A stretch of DNA of 64,000 nucleotides from Calonectria ilicicola (Eukaryota > Ascomycota > Sordariomycetes > Hypocreales > Nectriaceae): positions 3,286,001 to 3,350,000 of the forward strand of contig CP085828.1 in NCBI GenBank assembly GCA_020809705.1. The letters run 5' to 3'. Below, piece after piece: positions 23,633 to 36,171 of the stretch. The notes beneath the pieces were generated by a model. The model was not told the DNA's origin, did no database searches, and was given only the letters and a program-made list of their open reading frames with translations. The position numbers and the translations under genes are program-made. Each line of letters opens with the position of its first letter. Position 1 is the stretch's first letter.

Positions 23633-25784
23633 TTAATTGGAGTCGGAAGGAACGGCAGTCTTCTCGTTAACGATAACACCGTTGTCGCGGCCAGTCTTGG
23701 GGCTGGAGCGCTTGAAAAACTCGTGGATCTCAGGAGAGAACTCGCCATCCTGGGGAATGGCATCGTCCTCGGACTCCTTGGGACCGCGGTTGGCCTGGAT
23801 AAGCTCCCACTCGGCGCGCATATCCTCGATCTTGGCCTTCCAGTCAGCCTTGGGGTCGTAGTACTTGCCAGCTCCACGCACACGCTCCCAGAGGGAAAGA
23901 TGGGCGGGGTTCACAGCAACACCATGGTACTCCTCAGGCTTGCCCTCGACAATGTACTTCCAGCGGCGCTCCTGCTCCTTGAGATCGAGGCCAGTGGTGT
24001 CGGGGAGGAAGGCCCAAGTGAGGAGCATACCGGCAAGACCGAACCAGGGAACGACGTAGAACTTGGTCTGGGTGTCGATGTAGTTGTACAGAACGGAGGC
24101 GAGGAGAGCACCAGACTTGCCGATACAAGCGGCAAAACCGTGGGCAGTGGCACGAATGGGGGTGGGGAAAACCTCACCAGCCACGAGGAAGGTGACCGAG
24201 TTGGGTCCAAACTGGTTGAAGAACGACGAGAGGAAGTACATGGCCTGGAAGGCGTGGATACCGGCCTTGCTGGTGTAGTATTCGAACTTGAAGGCAGGGA
24301 TGACGAACATGAGGAAGCACATGCCGAAACCAACCTGCTGCATCATCTTGCGACCATAGAGCTTGTTGTCAATGGTCAGGGAGGCGAGGTAGTATCCAGC
24401 AAGCGAGACAACAATGTTGACCAAGCTCCAGGTCCAGGTGGTCATGATGGATGAGGAGTTGGGGGAAATTACCTTGATGAACTGGGACTGGAAGAGCTTG
24501 TTGCCGTAGAAGAAAACATCGTTACAGAACCAAGTACCAGCAGTAGCGAGGAGACGACCACCGAATTGGGTGAAGCACAGCTTCAGGGCGGTGACATCGT
24601 AGCCGGTAACGTTGGAGCGCTTCTTAGCCTCAGCAAGTTGCTTAGAGGCGTTGGGCATGCGGTAGGCACGATAGTAGAGGAGCCAGAGAGTGCCAATGGC
24701 AGGGAAGGCAAAGGAGAGACGGAAGGTGTACTGAGCAGCAGACTTGCTGTAAGGTGGGCCACCCTGGCCCTCGTTGAAGATGGCGAGGAGGACAATGAGA
24801 ACAACCTGGTTGACGAACTGGCCCCAGCCTTGCATCAAGAAGGCGGTGGTGACACGGCGACCACGGTGGAGACGATCTTCGCGGGTAGAGAGCTTGCCAC
24901 CAGTGGAAGCACCCTCGAGCGACGAGGTAGCAGTGATGGGATACTCACCACCGACACCAATACCGTAGAAGAAGAGAGACCAAGCGTAGCAGATGACCCA
25001 ACCCTGGAGGGTAAGACCCCATGAGGCAGTGAGCATGAGAAGACCGATGAACATGATGGCGGCATCCTGGATGAGACCCCATCGTCGACCAATCCAATCA
25101 CCGATGACCTATGAGGCTTGGGCGTTAGCGGGAAATGTCCAATAAGTACGAGGGAGAATTGCCTAAAAGGGAAACCAAAAAAGAGGCGTGTGTGCCAAGG
25201 TGCCAAGAGATCAAAGCTTAAAAAAAAATTCCCCGTGATGGGATTGATAAGGGAATAAGGCGGGATAGTGACGATGGGATAAGACTTACACCAACAAAGG
25301 CCTGGCCAACCATGATACCGATAATCTCGAGATAAGTAACACTGGAAACCCAGTTCTTGCTGCAGGTCTCGTGGGTATCCCAGCAGTCAGGCCAGGCAGC
25401 CTTGAACAAGGGGTCGAGGTTACCAATGGAGAAGAGGACGTAACCCTCGAGACCGAGACCAGCACCAGGGATAACAGCGTGGCGGAAGTACCAAGACAAG
25501 TTGGACAGAGGGTCCTCCTTGAACATGGCCCAGGCACTGGAGGCTTCCTCAGAAGCGGCCTGTCTGTCTACCTTGCTGACGAAGCTAATGCGCTTCGACA
25601 GGGGAAGATCAGCCCAGTAGACGCCGTCCTCGTTGTATGAGTCGTCTGGACGGGTGACATGGCTGAAAATGCGGCGCTCGGTATCGGTAAGACCGGGGAA
25701 GTCGTTGCCATCGTCGCTATCGGGGGGCCCATGGGGGACGGGGATCTCGCCGGGGATGGCGGATTCGTGGTGCCGATGAACCAT
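23633..25784 (-). CDS. MFS transporter of the phosphate:H+ symporter / Git1 family
   Basis: Two exons, 25784..25290 and 25108..23633, join at phase 0 to 656 residues; the intron is 181 bp. A soluble N-terminus of about 90 residues precedes the membrane domain. The loop 2-3 motif is at Asp169-Trp-Ile-Gly-Arg173-Arg174 and the intron cuts directly before it. GIGVGGEYP at 214-222 is the signature of the PHS branch, shared by Pho84 and Git1. About twelve membrane segments can be traced, with a long central loop and a C-terminal cytosolic tail of about 110 residues ending in EKTAVPSDSN. Fungal relatives are annotated as Git1-like glycerophosphodiester/phospholipid-moiety or metabolite transporters; Pho84-like phosphate uptake is the alternative. 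It is a plasma membrane protein by analogy. Codon use is strongly biased, which leaves long antisense frames open. Two CACGTG sites lie 1.6-1.8 kb upstream. Confidence 0.9.
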
Positions 25785-28700
25785 TGTGAGGGGTTCTGGG
25801 GTCTTGAATGAATCAAAGTTGTTTAAGTATCAGAGGAAGAGACTGCATAGAAGTAATTGGCAGAGCCAATGCTGAAAGGTTTGAAATGTAGTAGTAGGGG
25901 ATATTGATGTAAGCAAGCCCCAAAGTAAAAATTGATATTGTCTCGGCGCTCAAGCAATTGAGGCGTGGAGAAGACAATCAAGAATGAATTAACTCCAGAC
26001 AGACCTGCCGATCTATTCAAGGAAGGGATTGGTGTCGAACCAAGGAATTGTTGGCTTGTCTTGGCGGGATGGACAGAAGATCCGAGCAAAGGGACGGCGA
26101 CGACGAGCTGTATTTGAACCAAGACGGCTGTCTCTGAGCTCAAAGTCTACTTGAAAGGATCAGACGTCGCAACATGCAGCATCGCGAGATTGCAGCAGCC
26201 AGTCAGAGTCGACAAAGGCACACCGTGGGCAATCCTGTGGCCACGAGGGGGGCTTGTGTGCAGTACGTGCTTGCTAGAGCTGGACGAGCCTGTACGGCGC
26301 AAGCCCCAGAGGGCGCCGGGAGGCCAGGGTCGTGGTCGCCCGCCGAGAGATCCAGGCGAGATGGCAAGCATGCTGCAGACATGTGCGGACATGGGTCCCG
26401 CTGAGTCGATGGGGCACTGTCCAGGGTGTCCCCGCTAGAAAGACCGGGGCGGCGGACATGTCCTATGATGATAAAACCGTAGAAGCTTGGACGAAGAGAG
26501 CAACTGTGCGCGTGACCGGCTATCACGGCACACGACAGTGGACCCTAAATGGGCAACGAGCGAAACAGATATGAGGAGCGACGAGCCACGACGAGAATTG
26601 GGCAGGATCGTCACTGAGCTGCCTAGGGATATCCTAGCATCTGGGTCTTTGCAGCGAGTGCGCCGCTGTCAGCCAATTCCATGGCTGTACAAGGCCGTCG
26701 TCTGTTCGCCCAATAATAGCGTCAAGGCGAGCCCATGAGGTTGAATAGACTTTTGTGACGGGTAGACTTCGAGAAAGCCACAGACAAACTGAAGGAAGAG
26801 ACTACAAAATAGAGGTAAATTGGCGCCACCCTTACATGAACGGCGCTCCCGTCCAATTCGTTTCATTCCGTCGTCCCCGCTGTGGCATTGGGCCAGAAAC
26901 CATGCCGTCCCTAAAAAGCATGTTTCACCTCACACACGCAACCTCTCGGTGTCCTAATCGAGCGACCGGCCGGAGGCAAATGGACGGTGCCACGATGTGC
27001 AATGCGTGCTGTTGCGACAGATGTGGTTTTTTTTTTCCCTCCATCTGCTTTGCCCATGTCAGCCTGTTACGTAGTCCACCCGCCCCAACCTAGGCAGTTT
27101 TCGATCTCGGTCGGCCCGGCAAATCGGCACCAGACATTGTTCTATCAGCCCAACAGCTCGGGCACAGAGTAATTGATGCCCCGTCCGGAACGAGCGATGT
27201 GGTCGGTAAACGAAAATGTCAAGCTCGGAGAAAGAAGAAAAGAAAAATAGAAAAAAGAGCTCATGCCTGCCCGTCCTATCGTGCCTTGTCTCAGCCGGTA
27301 GTGTAGTGTGGTGCCGGATTTTTGCAGTGTCGGCAAATGGAAAGGAACAGGGGACAAATGGGACAAGGGTCTCATGCACGTGTTTGCTTGGCAGCGTCCA
27401 AGCCGTCGCTCTCCCATTCTTGGCCGAACAATGACCACCACACTAGCCAAATACGGAAAGAGGTCGTGTGATGTCCGGTGCACTTTCTTCAACGACCAAG
27501 TTCGTGCCTTCCCGACGTTGGCCATCCAGTACGCACTATGCAAGGTCCTTTTTCTGAAGGGACCCTTTCCTTTTGCACGCACAGCGCACTCGACACGTGC
27601 GCTAGCTTTCGCTTCAGTCTTTTCCTTTTTACCTTACCGAATCTCATGCATGCGATAGCGTCGTCACCCATGCGCGGCTATCCAGGGATTCCCAGAGAAA
27701 ATGCTGTTCCAGGTAAAACAGCACGCGACACTACAACCAAATCTAGAAAACATCTCCAGGCCGAGATGGCCCCGCTCGTCGCCACGTCCCCATCCCGACC
27801 AACCCAACCTTCTCTTGGAGAGGCCCTCTTAATCACTCACTCACGAGGGCTGGGTTCTTGCTTGACGCCATCGTCAGACACTTCGGTCACCAGGAATGGA
27901 AATGGCCTACGTTCATCACAAAGCATTAACAATCAATCAACCAACAATTGTACCATATCTCACGCTGACTCTGGCTTTAGCTCTTGCTCTCCCGCGGTCT
28001 GTAAATCCAAGCCGACCCTTCAAAACCTCTTACTCTACATCGCTCGACTTCAGCCTAAAACTCCTCACTCGTCTCCATCACCAAGACACCATTACGTACA
28101 CATCCTTGGTTTGCATAACTACCCACGCAGTACAAACGCACACAACCAGCTGGCATAAAGACCCAAATCCATTCGGCGCACCACCGATTCCCCGAGTTGG
28201 CGTCCTTTTGTCTCTCCATTGCCGCCGCCAGCCTCACCCGCTTCCACATTCTATGGAACCGGAAGCAATTCAAATCCACAACAGTGCATCTCAACACCAC
28301 CCTACCGTCATCGACCTCATAATACCGTAGCATCGTGAGGGTCCACCTGACTGTTTTCATGGAAAAATAGAGTCGCATGTCCTTTCCTCGTCTGGGACTG
28401 GAGGCTAACTCAATCTCCAACAAGATAAGCCCATGACCATGATGATCCTCGCCCTTGACCACTCAATACGATCCTCGCCATCTAGCCGAAGCGGTGAAAA
28501 AGGCTGAACGTACCACCATGCTAATCATCCGCCCAAAACCAGACTAGATCTTCGAGACCCTTTGCTTTTTTCCTCCCCACATGCCCCGAAGCAAATCCAC
28601 TGTTAACCATAACGCCATGCATGGCATCCACCGCGCTCTTCAGAAATTGCAGCTGCAGCTTGACAGCAAACCCGTTTATTTAGCTCGTCTTGGGGGGGAC

Positions 28701-30028
28701 CCTTGACTCCCCCCAGTAAATGGACGACAATTCAGTCTGGTGTTATCCCCAAATCCCCACATCCAGGCGGTCACGGGCTCGCCACCCCGTTTCTGGTCCC
28801 AGCCGTTGAGCTGGGGTTTGGAGGCAAATCATGCTCGGCTCGGTACAATATGGAAGAGGCATTTCTGTCCTTTTTTTTTCTTTTTCCTCCCTCCGCACTT
28901 CGTCCATCCGCTTGCTTGTCACCACTGATGGTCGACCTTTTTCCCCAGCCGTCTTCATCATCTTGGCATTGAGGCAAAGTCCCGTTACACCTTCTACTCC
29001 AAATTGCTGTGAAATATATCGAATAATAAGGGCACATCCTTCACCTGTTGCAGCTTGCAGAGGTTCCCGCTACTTCTTTGAGATGTTTGATTTCAATGCC
29101 CGAGGCCCATATCTTGAATAATGCTCAACTTGGACAAAAACTAAACCCTCTGCACAGCATTTTTTTTTACAACTCTGGGTATCACATCAATGCCCTTCTA
29201 ACGGTAACGACGAGCAGCAACCTTTAGCACAAAAGAACATCGTAGAATCTAATCTCAATGGTGGGTGGAGGCACATAGGTAGTAGCAAGTCTGTATCGTG
29301 TTGTTGGTCTCTTGTACACTGCTAGCAGGAGGTCACCATACTAACTGCCACAGTAACGACAATGCAACGGCAATCAAAATGGGAGCGGCACGAATGATGA
29401 GATCCGACTTATACTCATCCTGAGCCGCTTCCCACGCTTGCCAAAGTAACTATGACAGCCGTTCTCAGTATGAGCAATATGGTGCGAACCTCGCCGCCAT
29501 GGAAGATAAAAAAAAAAATGATCGCCGCCTCCTCATCACACACAGCCTCCGAGCGCACACCAACGCACTCGGAGGCTGGTTGCTTTCCTTGGACCCGTTC
29601 ATCGGCCAGTCCACGTCTCAAAACAATGTTAACGCACGACAAGCAAGACTAAAAACTCCATTTCCGTTGCCACCAAGTAGATGCACTTTACCACTCGTTC
29701 GCTTGAATCCAGTCTTTGTCGGTCTGCAAATTTTTCCACCCTCCGGTGCTCCATTTCCATCCTGATGCCTCCTCCGTTTTGCTCCTGTGCGACCATTCCT
29801 CCTCCCTTACAACCATACATCTGTGCGCATATATGAGAAGACCTCCTTCCACGATACGCTCCCAGCTTAGCTCAGCTCAGCTCAGGTCTCTCCACTATAA
29901 CGCCACGCTACAATCCAGACATAAGGAAAAAAGACCTTGTGAAAATATAAAAATGAATGAGTGGATGAATGAAAACCAAATTGTGTAGAGATTTTTAACT
30001 GCCCCATGGAAGATGGCACTTTTCTCTT
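25785..30028. other. 4.2 kb intergenic region upstream of the transporter
   Basis: No gene is supported. The frame at 27478-28158 (plus) is Ser/Thr/Pro-rich and without domain. Two CACGTG E-boxes at 27377-27382 and 27594-27599 could serve the transporter, 1.6-1.8 kb downstream on the minus strand. Poly-A/T runs are frequent between 28.8 and 29.5 kb. The right end holds the Rim15 3' UTR. Confidence 0.45.
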
Positions 30029-33000
30029 TTATTTTCCAAGTGGCCGTGGCGTTGCTTCATCAACGTCTTCGGCGCTCTCAGTCCTGGTAGTAAGCGGTCG
30101 CGGTGTGGCATCAACGCTATCCGAGCCCGTCTCCGGTGCCTGCACATCTTGGTCAAGGTTCTTTGCACTGGCGTCTGGGGGGGTCTGAACGGCCAGCGAA
30201 GCCCCGCAGTCGAGCAACCCCGTTTCCATTTCCTTTGACGGCGTTGTCACCACTTGCGTCACAGCCTCCGGTGTGCTCTCTGAGCCCATTGTCACGCTGT
30301 CGTGACTGTTGGCACGCATCATCTCGATGCCTAGCTTTGAGCTAGGGAGACCTGCCTTGCCAAACAGCTGTTGGCTGCTCCGGTTCAATCGCTTCTCTCG
30401 CCCCGTCCCAAGCTCTTCGTCTTCATCATCTGCAGATTCGGTGCCTTCTGAAGCAAGCCGCTCTCCCGCATCTCTCTTGACTTTAAGTTTTTCTGGCAGT
30501 CTTGGACTATGGTCCATGAGCGGAGGGGCAGACTGCTGGGTGAGCAGTTGCGGAATAGGCTTGCCTGGAACTTCAAGTGGGTTCACGTTATCGTCTGTAG
30601 AAATACCAAGCCCTGCTTCATCCCAATCATTGGTCGCCTTGCGGCTAAGTACGATAGGGACCTCATCTGTTGTTACGGACTCCGAATCACCAAACAGAGA
30701 TGAACTGATGGAATCTTCTCGGCTCGACATCATCGCCGTTCCAAGACGTCCAGCAAATACCGACGACGTAGACGTCGGGCTGTCTTCGATACGAGAAGTA
30801 GCCTTTCGGATCCCCAATGGCACGGGGCGTGGCATGCCCGTGGCTGGGTTGGGGCCGGGAGACTCAGGGCGCCACTGACACAAACCCCTCAAGACCTCAA
30901 TCAATTTGGAGGAACTAATGGGCTTCTCGATGAGAGAATCAAAGTAGTGTGGCGCTTGCAGTTCTTTGAGGTAGGCCGTGATAGCAACAATAGGTGTATG
31001 CGAATTGGCATTCTTGGTCTCTCGAATCATGCGTGCCACATCCGCTCCACTGATTTGCGGCAGCTGGTATTCCAGAAAGATCACATCAAATTTGATCTCG
31101 CTCATGGAGTACCGGACCGCCTCAGATCCGTTGGCAACAGAAATAGTTCGACAACGCAGCTTCTCCAATAATTTTTCCATCACCATACGTGAAACGGGAT
31201 GGTCTTCGCAAATGAGGACATCCAGCGGACGAAAGGTAGGTCCTGCATCAAACGCAATCTGAGACAGCCGTCGCGAGCTCTGTCTACGCCGCTGAACACG
31301 AAGAAGGGCGTTGTGTTTTTCTCCTTCATTATCTGATGACGATGGAGACATATCAAACACCTGGCTCCTTCGGTTTCGATGATGTTGCAAAATGTCTGAC
31401 GCCACCGGACTTCCATCCTGTGACTGAGATCCCACGGTAAGGGAGCGCGACCTCCCGGCTGAGGAGTTACTTGATTGCCGTGGAGTTGAGACAGTTTTTT
31501 GCGGCGATAGAGATAGCGGCGGCGGCGCTGCACCCCGAGATTTGGATGTAGAAGGGGATGCGGCCACCGCGGAGGCCGCCTTCTGGAGACTGGGTGGGAC
31601 TTTGGGGATATCAAACGCCGATGTAGGCTGAAGGGATGGGCCTGATTGGTGTGAGAGGCTCGACGAGTTGCTCGAGGCCTTTCGTCGAGATTCACTTCCC
31701 TGTCCAGCAACAAACGAGACAAGGAGTGGAGAAGACGGTTGTGAAATCCGACTTGGGGATGCATTTGAATGATTGAGACCAGATGGAGACTGTGGTCTGT
31801 TCTTAGCGTTGGAGATAGTCCTCTGAATTGGATTTGCCATTACGGGGCTTCCTTCAAGAGATGGTCCTCCAGGAGACATAATGCTATTCGCTCCTCCAGG
31901 GCTAACAGAGGCTTGCTTGTTGCTTTGTGCAGCCAACGCCTCTGCTCGAAGTTTCTGGATTACGTCTTTATTAGCCTTCTCGAGAACTGGAAGGTTCTTG
32001 AAAGTAAATGTTCCGAAATCGTCCATGGCTACTGGTTCGCTCAGTCGTCGAGACTTCAAATCTCGAACATGAGGCGGAATGTGCAGTGGCATGAGTTTGC
32101 GGTTCATCGAGTTGACTTGAGACCGAACTCGAGAGAGGGCATCATGCGGCCGCTCGGGATATTCGGAACCAGCGTTCGATGAAGGAGGCGACGTTTGGTC
32201 CTCCAGTTCCTCAGCAAATGATTGCAAGACTGCGCCTCTGGCATCAAAATATTCCGTATCCTCAGGATTTTCCGGTTGAGGAACAAATTGAGCCTCATCC
32301 TCAAGAAGAGTGTCCCAATTTACCTCCTGAAACCATGGGTGGCTCCTAATTTCTTCTCCGCCTGACGCAAACTTATCCTCGAGGTTGGAACCCAGGCGTT
32401 GCTGAGGATCCATACAAAGTAGTTTATTGATGAGATCTTTAGCTTCGTCAGACACAGGTTCGCACTCATCTTCGTCTGGCCATTGGATCTTGCGGGCAAG
32501 AATGTTTTCAAACACTTCCTCTGCTTCACCGGCGTGGAAGGGTGGGATGCCGAAAAGAAACTCAAACATAATGCAACCCACAGACCACCAATCGCTCGTC
32601 TCGTCCTGTTTATCACCCTTGATTGTTTCCGGGGCAAGATAGTCAGGGGTACCCACGAATCGTCGGTTTGTATCTTCGGGGTTGAAAAGAGCCATTGGAG
32701 GAGGCATCATGTTAGATGGTGGAAGTGAGTTCCTGTTGCCAGCATCGATGCTCATCCGGTGGTTGAAGCTTGGAGGCAGGTCCGGGGAGCCATGAGCAAT
32801 CGCCTCTTCATCCAGTGGTGATTTAAGACTATTGGGGTGAGAGCCAACCTCGGAATCGTTGAGGGAAAAGTTGGACACCATGTGAGCGAGCGTCTCACTT
32901 CCTCCGCTGTCACTCCGGTGACTGGTCGAAATTCGACGATTTTCTGGGCCAAGGCTAAAGTAAGATGGCTGTGTCAAACTACCAACATCAGGGGTCATCT

Positions 33001-35815
33001 GTGGGGTCATTGTCGGAGAGTGAGCATGACCACCGTGGAGATCCAAAGAGGTAGATCTTGAAGAAGCAATGGAGGCAGATCGAGCAAATGGTCCTTGTTT
33101 GAGCAAGTCGGGAGTGCCATCCGAATTCTCACTATTCAATGCTCGCTTCTGTCGCCCTACCAAACCCATTCTAGACAGACCAAAATCAGTCAGCTTGAGG
33201 TGACCTTTCTGGTCTATCAAGAGATTATCCGGCTTCAAATCTCGATGAATAATACCTCTACTGTGAAGATGCTCAACGCCCAAAACAACCTCGCCCAAAT
33301 ATTTCTTGACCCAATCTTCAGGGAGGCCGCCAAGCACTTTGATCAGAGAGGCACAGTCACCACCATTAAGATATTCCATCACAAGGTAAAGATAGTCTTT
33401 ACTGGAGAATGTCCAATAGAGTTTGGCAACAAATTCGCTTTGACCTTGCCACATCATGATGGCTCGCTCAGCCTTGACGTTGCCAACCTGGTTTTTGGCA
33501 ACCATGTCCGCTTTCTTCAGAACCTTGATAGCAAAATATTCTCCCGTAGACTTCTTTTTGGAAAGATATACACTCCCAAAAGCTCCTTTGCTTATGGGTT
33601 TAATAATCTCGAAATCCTTGATAGAAGGTTGGGTTGGTCTTGGCTGAGGAGGAGGTTGGTTGGGTCCCAAACGCGGGGATGGCGGCGGCTTCATGACAAA
33701 GTCAGATATAGCGGCTGAAGACTGTCTCCTATGGTGTTTCGTGGGAATAGGTGCAGGTGAGCTAAAGTCGCTGCTGGGAAGCATGGGTGAAGCTTCGGGA
33801 GAAGCAATCACATCCTGTGGAGGGAAACCACGAGGCTTAATCCGCAAAGGAGATGCAGGTGGAGGATGACGAGAAGGTGATTCCTGACGTCGAGGAGATG
33901 TAGAACCAGGAAGAACCAAGCTTCGTCTATGATGCTGTCTGGCGCTTGCGGCACGTCTCAGATCTCCAAACTCTGAAATCGGGGACTCTGTCCTGGGTGC
34001 ATTTCGAGAAGCAACAGAGGACGATCGCATACTCCCTTCACTATCAACAGTGTCACTCTCCAAATAGATGGAGTCCCTTCGAGCATCCCGGATTGGGTTA
34101 CCCAGACTACTCGGAGCACCATAGTGAGAACGGGGAGTTGGGCACTCTTTGGGGCTGCTCGATCTTGTAGAGGCTATGAAGGATGTCGGTCTTGAGCGGT
34201 TTCGTCGGTCTGATATATCCATTTGGCGAAGCGCAGCAGCGAGGGCGGAAGGGCTGTTCAAAGGCTCGGAATAGCTGTCATCGACCAGATGGCCGCGTGG
34301 GGCTCCTTCATCACCTACCTCCACTTCACATTCATCATATGGCACCTGCAATTCATCCTCTTCCTCGGTTGAGTCACTGAGTTCCCCGGCAGCGATACGA
34401 GCCGCTTTTCGCAGTGCTTCGTCGATACAGTCTTGAACAAGAACTGCGAGTTCGATTCGGATACGTTCAGCATACTCAATGATTTTCCTGTGACGAAAGA
34501 CAGCATCAACCTTCGACCTAGAAACCTTTTCGGTATCGGCACAAAGCAGAGCTAAACCCTGCTCCTGTTCCAGCGTGTTTGTGCTTGGAGACTGCCATTG
34601 TAAAACCTGAGAAATGCGTGACTCGGACTGAGGGGATTGAGTGCGAAATTCCCCGTTGCTCTGTGTTGTTGAAGAATCTTTCATGGCCGGCGTGCTGATT
34701 TCGATAGCGGTATCGCACAAGTCCATGAGAAGTTCAACAATTCGGGCCTGGGGTCGTCGAACGGCGAAGGAGCGCGCCCTAGCATGCCCCAATCCACCTT
34801 GACGCTCACTTGACCGAGGCAGAGAACTTCCAGGCGATGACTGAGTCGACGGTGGTGGTCCGATCGGCAGCCCCTTGTACTCGGCAATTGGAAGCGATGT
34901 TTGCTCGCCCGTCATTGAGCGGCTTTTGCGAGCTTCCAAAGCATCAAGAACTTTGACGATGGCGTGGCGATGCTCAGTCAGGTTTTCTTGAGCCATCTGC
35001 ACATCCATCTCGGCTCGATGTTCCTGAAGACAGAGATCGGTGTGCTTTTCGAACCACCAGCGTGGGATTTGGCGTTCACATATTCGGCAGAGTACGGGTG
35101 GAGGGGGATCTTGTTGCTCAGCATCATCTAGGCTAGAATCGGCGAGTTGAGTCAAGTAGCCAGCGAGAACTTCAGCACCTGAACCCAATGAGTTGACAAT
35201 GACAGTCGGGAGATCGATCTTGATCTCCCGGGGGGCGATCCATGGACGCAGCATCCACATTGTCTAGGAAATTAGTTCTTGATCGCCGAGAGAGTTGATG
35301 AAGCTGGGGCTTAGCAAACTTACGTGGCTCTCCCCGCCGGAGACACTATCGTACACCATGATTCCTTGAGCTTCGAGATCAAGGGTCTGTGTTTGCTGGG
35401 TCTCGGGGTCGTCATCTTGATTGTCTTGGGGAGTGAGGAGTTTCGATAGGGGACCAAGTTGTATGGCAAAGCGAACTCTGTGGCTTCGCGAGTCGTCTTT
35501 CTTCATGGACTCAACAACATCGGCGAATACGGTTTTGTTGTCGCTCACAATCAGGTCTGATATGGGAATTCCTTCCACTTTTTCGAATTGGGTGCCAACC
35601 ACGTCGGTCCAAGAGGGACTGACCCACTTGATGGTTCCGTCCAGGTTGAGATCGACAATTGTATTGAGGGTTTGCTCGGCCGCTTCACGTAGTTCCTCCC
35701 GCTCGTCTCGAATATCTTGGCTCAAAGATCTCTCCATAGCAGTCGCCTGGTGCACACGCAACGAGGCAATTGCCGGGGGGGCCAATGAGGCACCCGCGGG
35801 CGAAGGAGAATCCAT
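30029..35815 (-). CDS. rim15: Serine/threonine kinase Rim15 (PAS, zinc finger, Greatwall-type kinase, receiver)
   Basis: Two exons, 35815..35324 and 35263..30029, join at phase 0 to 1908 residues, a little longer than yeast Rim15. In order: PAS-like domain at about 47-140 (IVDLNLDGTIKWVSPSW); a C2HC finger C223-x2-C226...H238-x3-C242; a Ser/Pro-rich linker; an AGC kinase from 715 with IKVLKK, HRDLKPDN and DFG at 857; a long insert of about 180 residues before GTPDYLAPE (1041), the hallmark of the Greatwall/Rim15 group; the AGC tail; and a receiver-like domain around 1525-1640. The receiver has ICEDHP for the acidic pocket and TAY for the switch Thr, but at the phospho-acceptor position it reads FLEYQLP, Glu1562 in place of Asp. 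Family knowledge: Rim15 integrates PKA, TORC1 and Pho85 signals, phosphorylates endosulfine-type PP2A inhibitors and drives quiescence or conidial stress resistance. The single 60-bp intron lies after the PAS region. Confidence 0.96.
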
Positions 35816-36147
35816 GACTCCTCACTGTCGTCAGGATCGGCGTCCCGGATCGGACAGTAGTTTTATGCGTGGTGATAATTGACGGGCCGTGTTGAATTCG
35901 ACGGCCGAGTGCTCTGCCCAAGAGCAGGAAGCACCAGTCAAGAGACTCGGGGGTCTGGCGAGTGCGCCAGTACTACAGACCCGCGAGACTCGAAGACATG
36001 ACTGAGGGTCGGCAGCGAGCGAAACGTCTCGGGCTGACGGATTACGGGGCGTTAGGCGGTGGTGTTGTCGTTAGCGAGAGAGACGAGAGAAGCAACAAAG
36101 TCGAGACTCAAGTGCGGCGGATATGGGCGGCGGATGCAGGCGTTAAC

Positions 36148-36171
36148 GTGGGCGTGAGCGTGAGCGTGGGC
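36148..36171 (+). repeat. GTGGGC/GTGAGC hexamer repeat (4 units)
   Basis: Four tandem hexamers GTGGGC, GTGAGC, GTGAGC and GTGGGC in the region upstream of Rim15. Confidence 0.75.

Noticed and set aside
23579..24454. 291-codon open frame antisense to the MFS transporter
   Set aside because: Same cause: codon bias of the transporter on the minus strand. The translated sequence is Gly/Leu/Val/Glu-rich without any known fold.
27478..28158. 226-codon plus-strand frame upstream of the transporter
   Set aside because: Low-complexity Ser/Thr/Pro-rich translation, no known motif, overlapping frames on the other strand.
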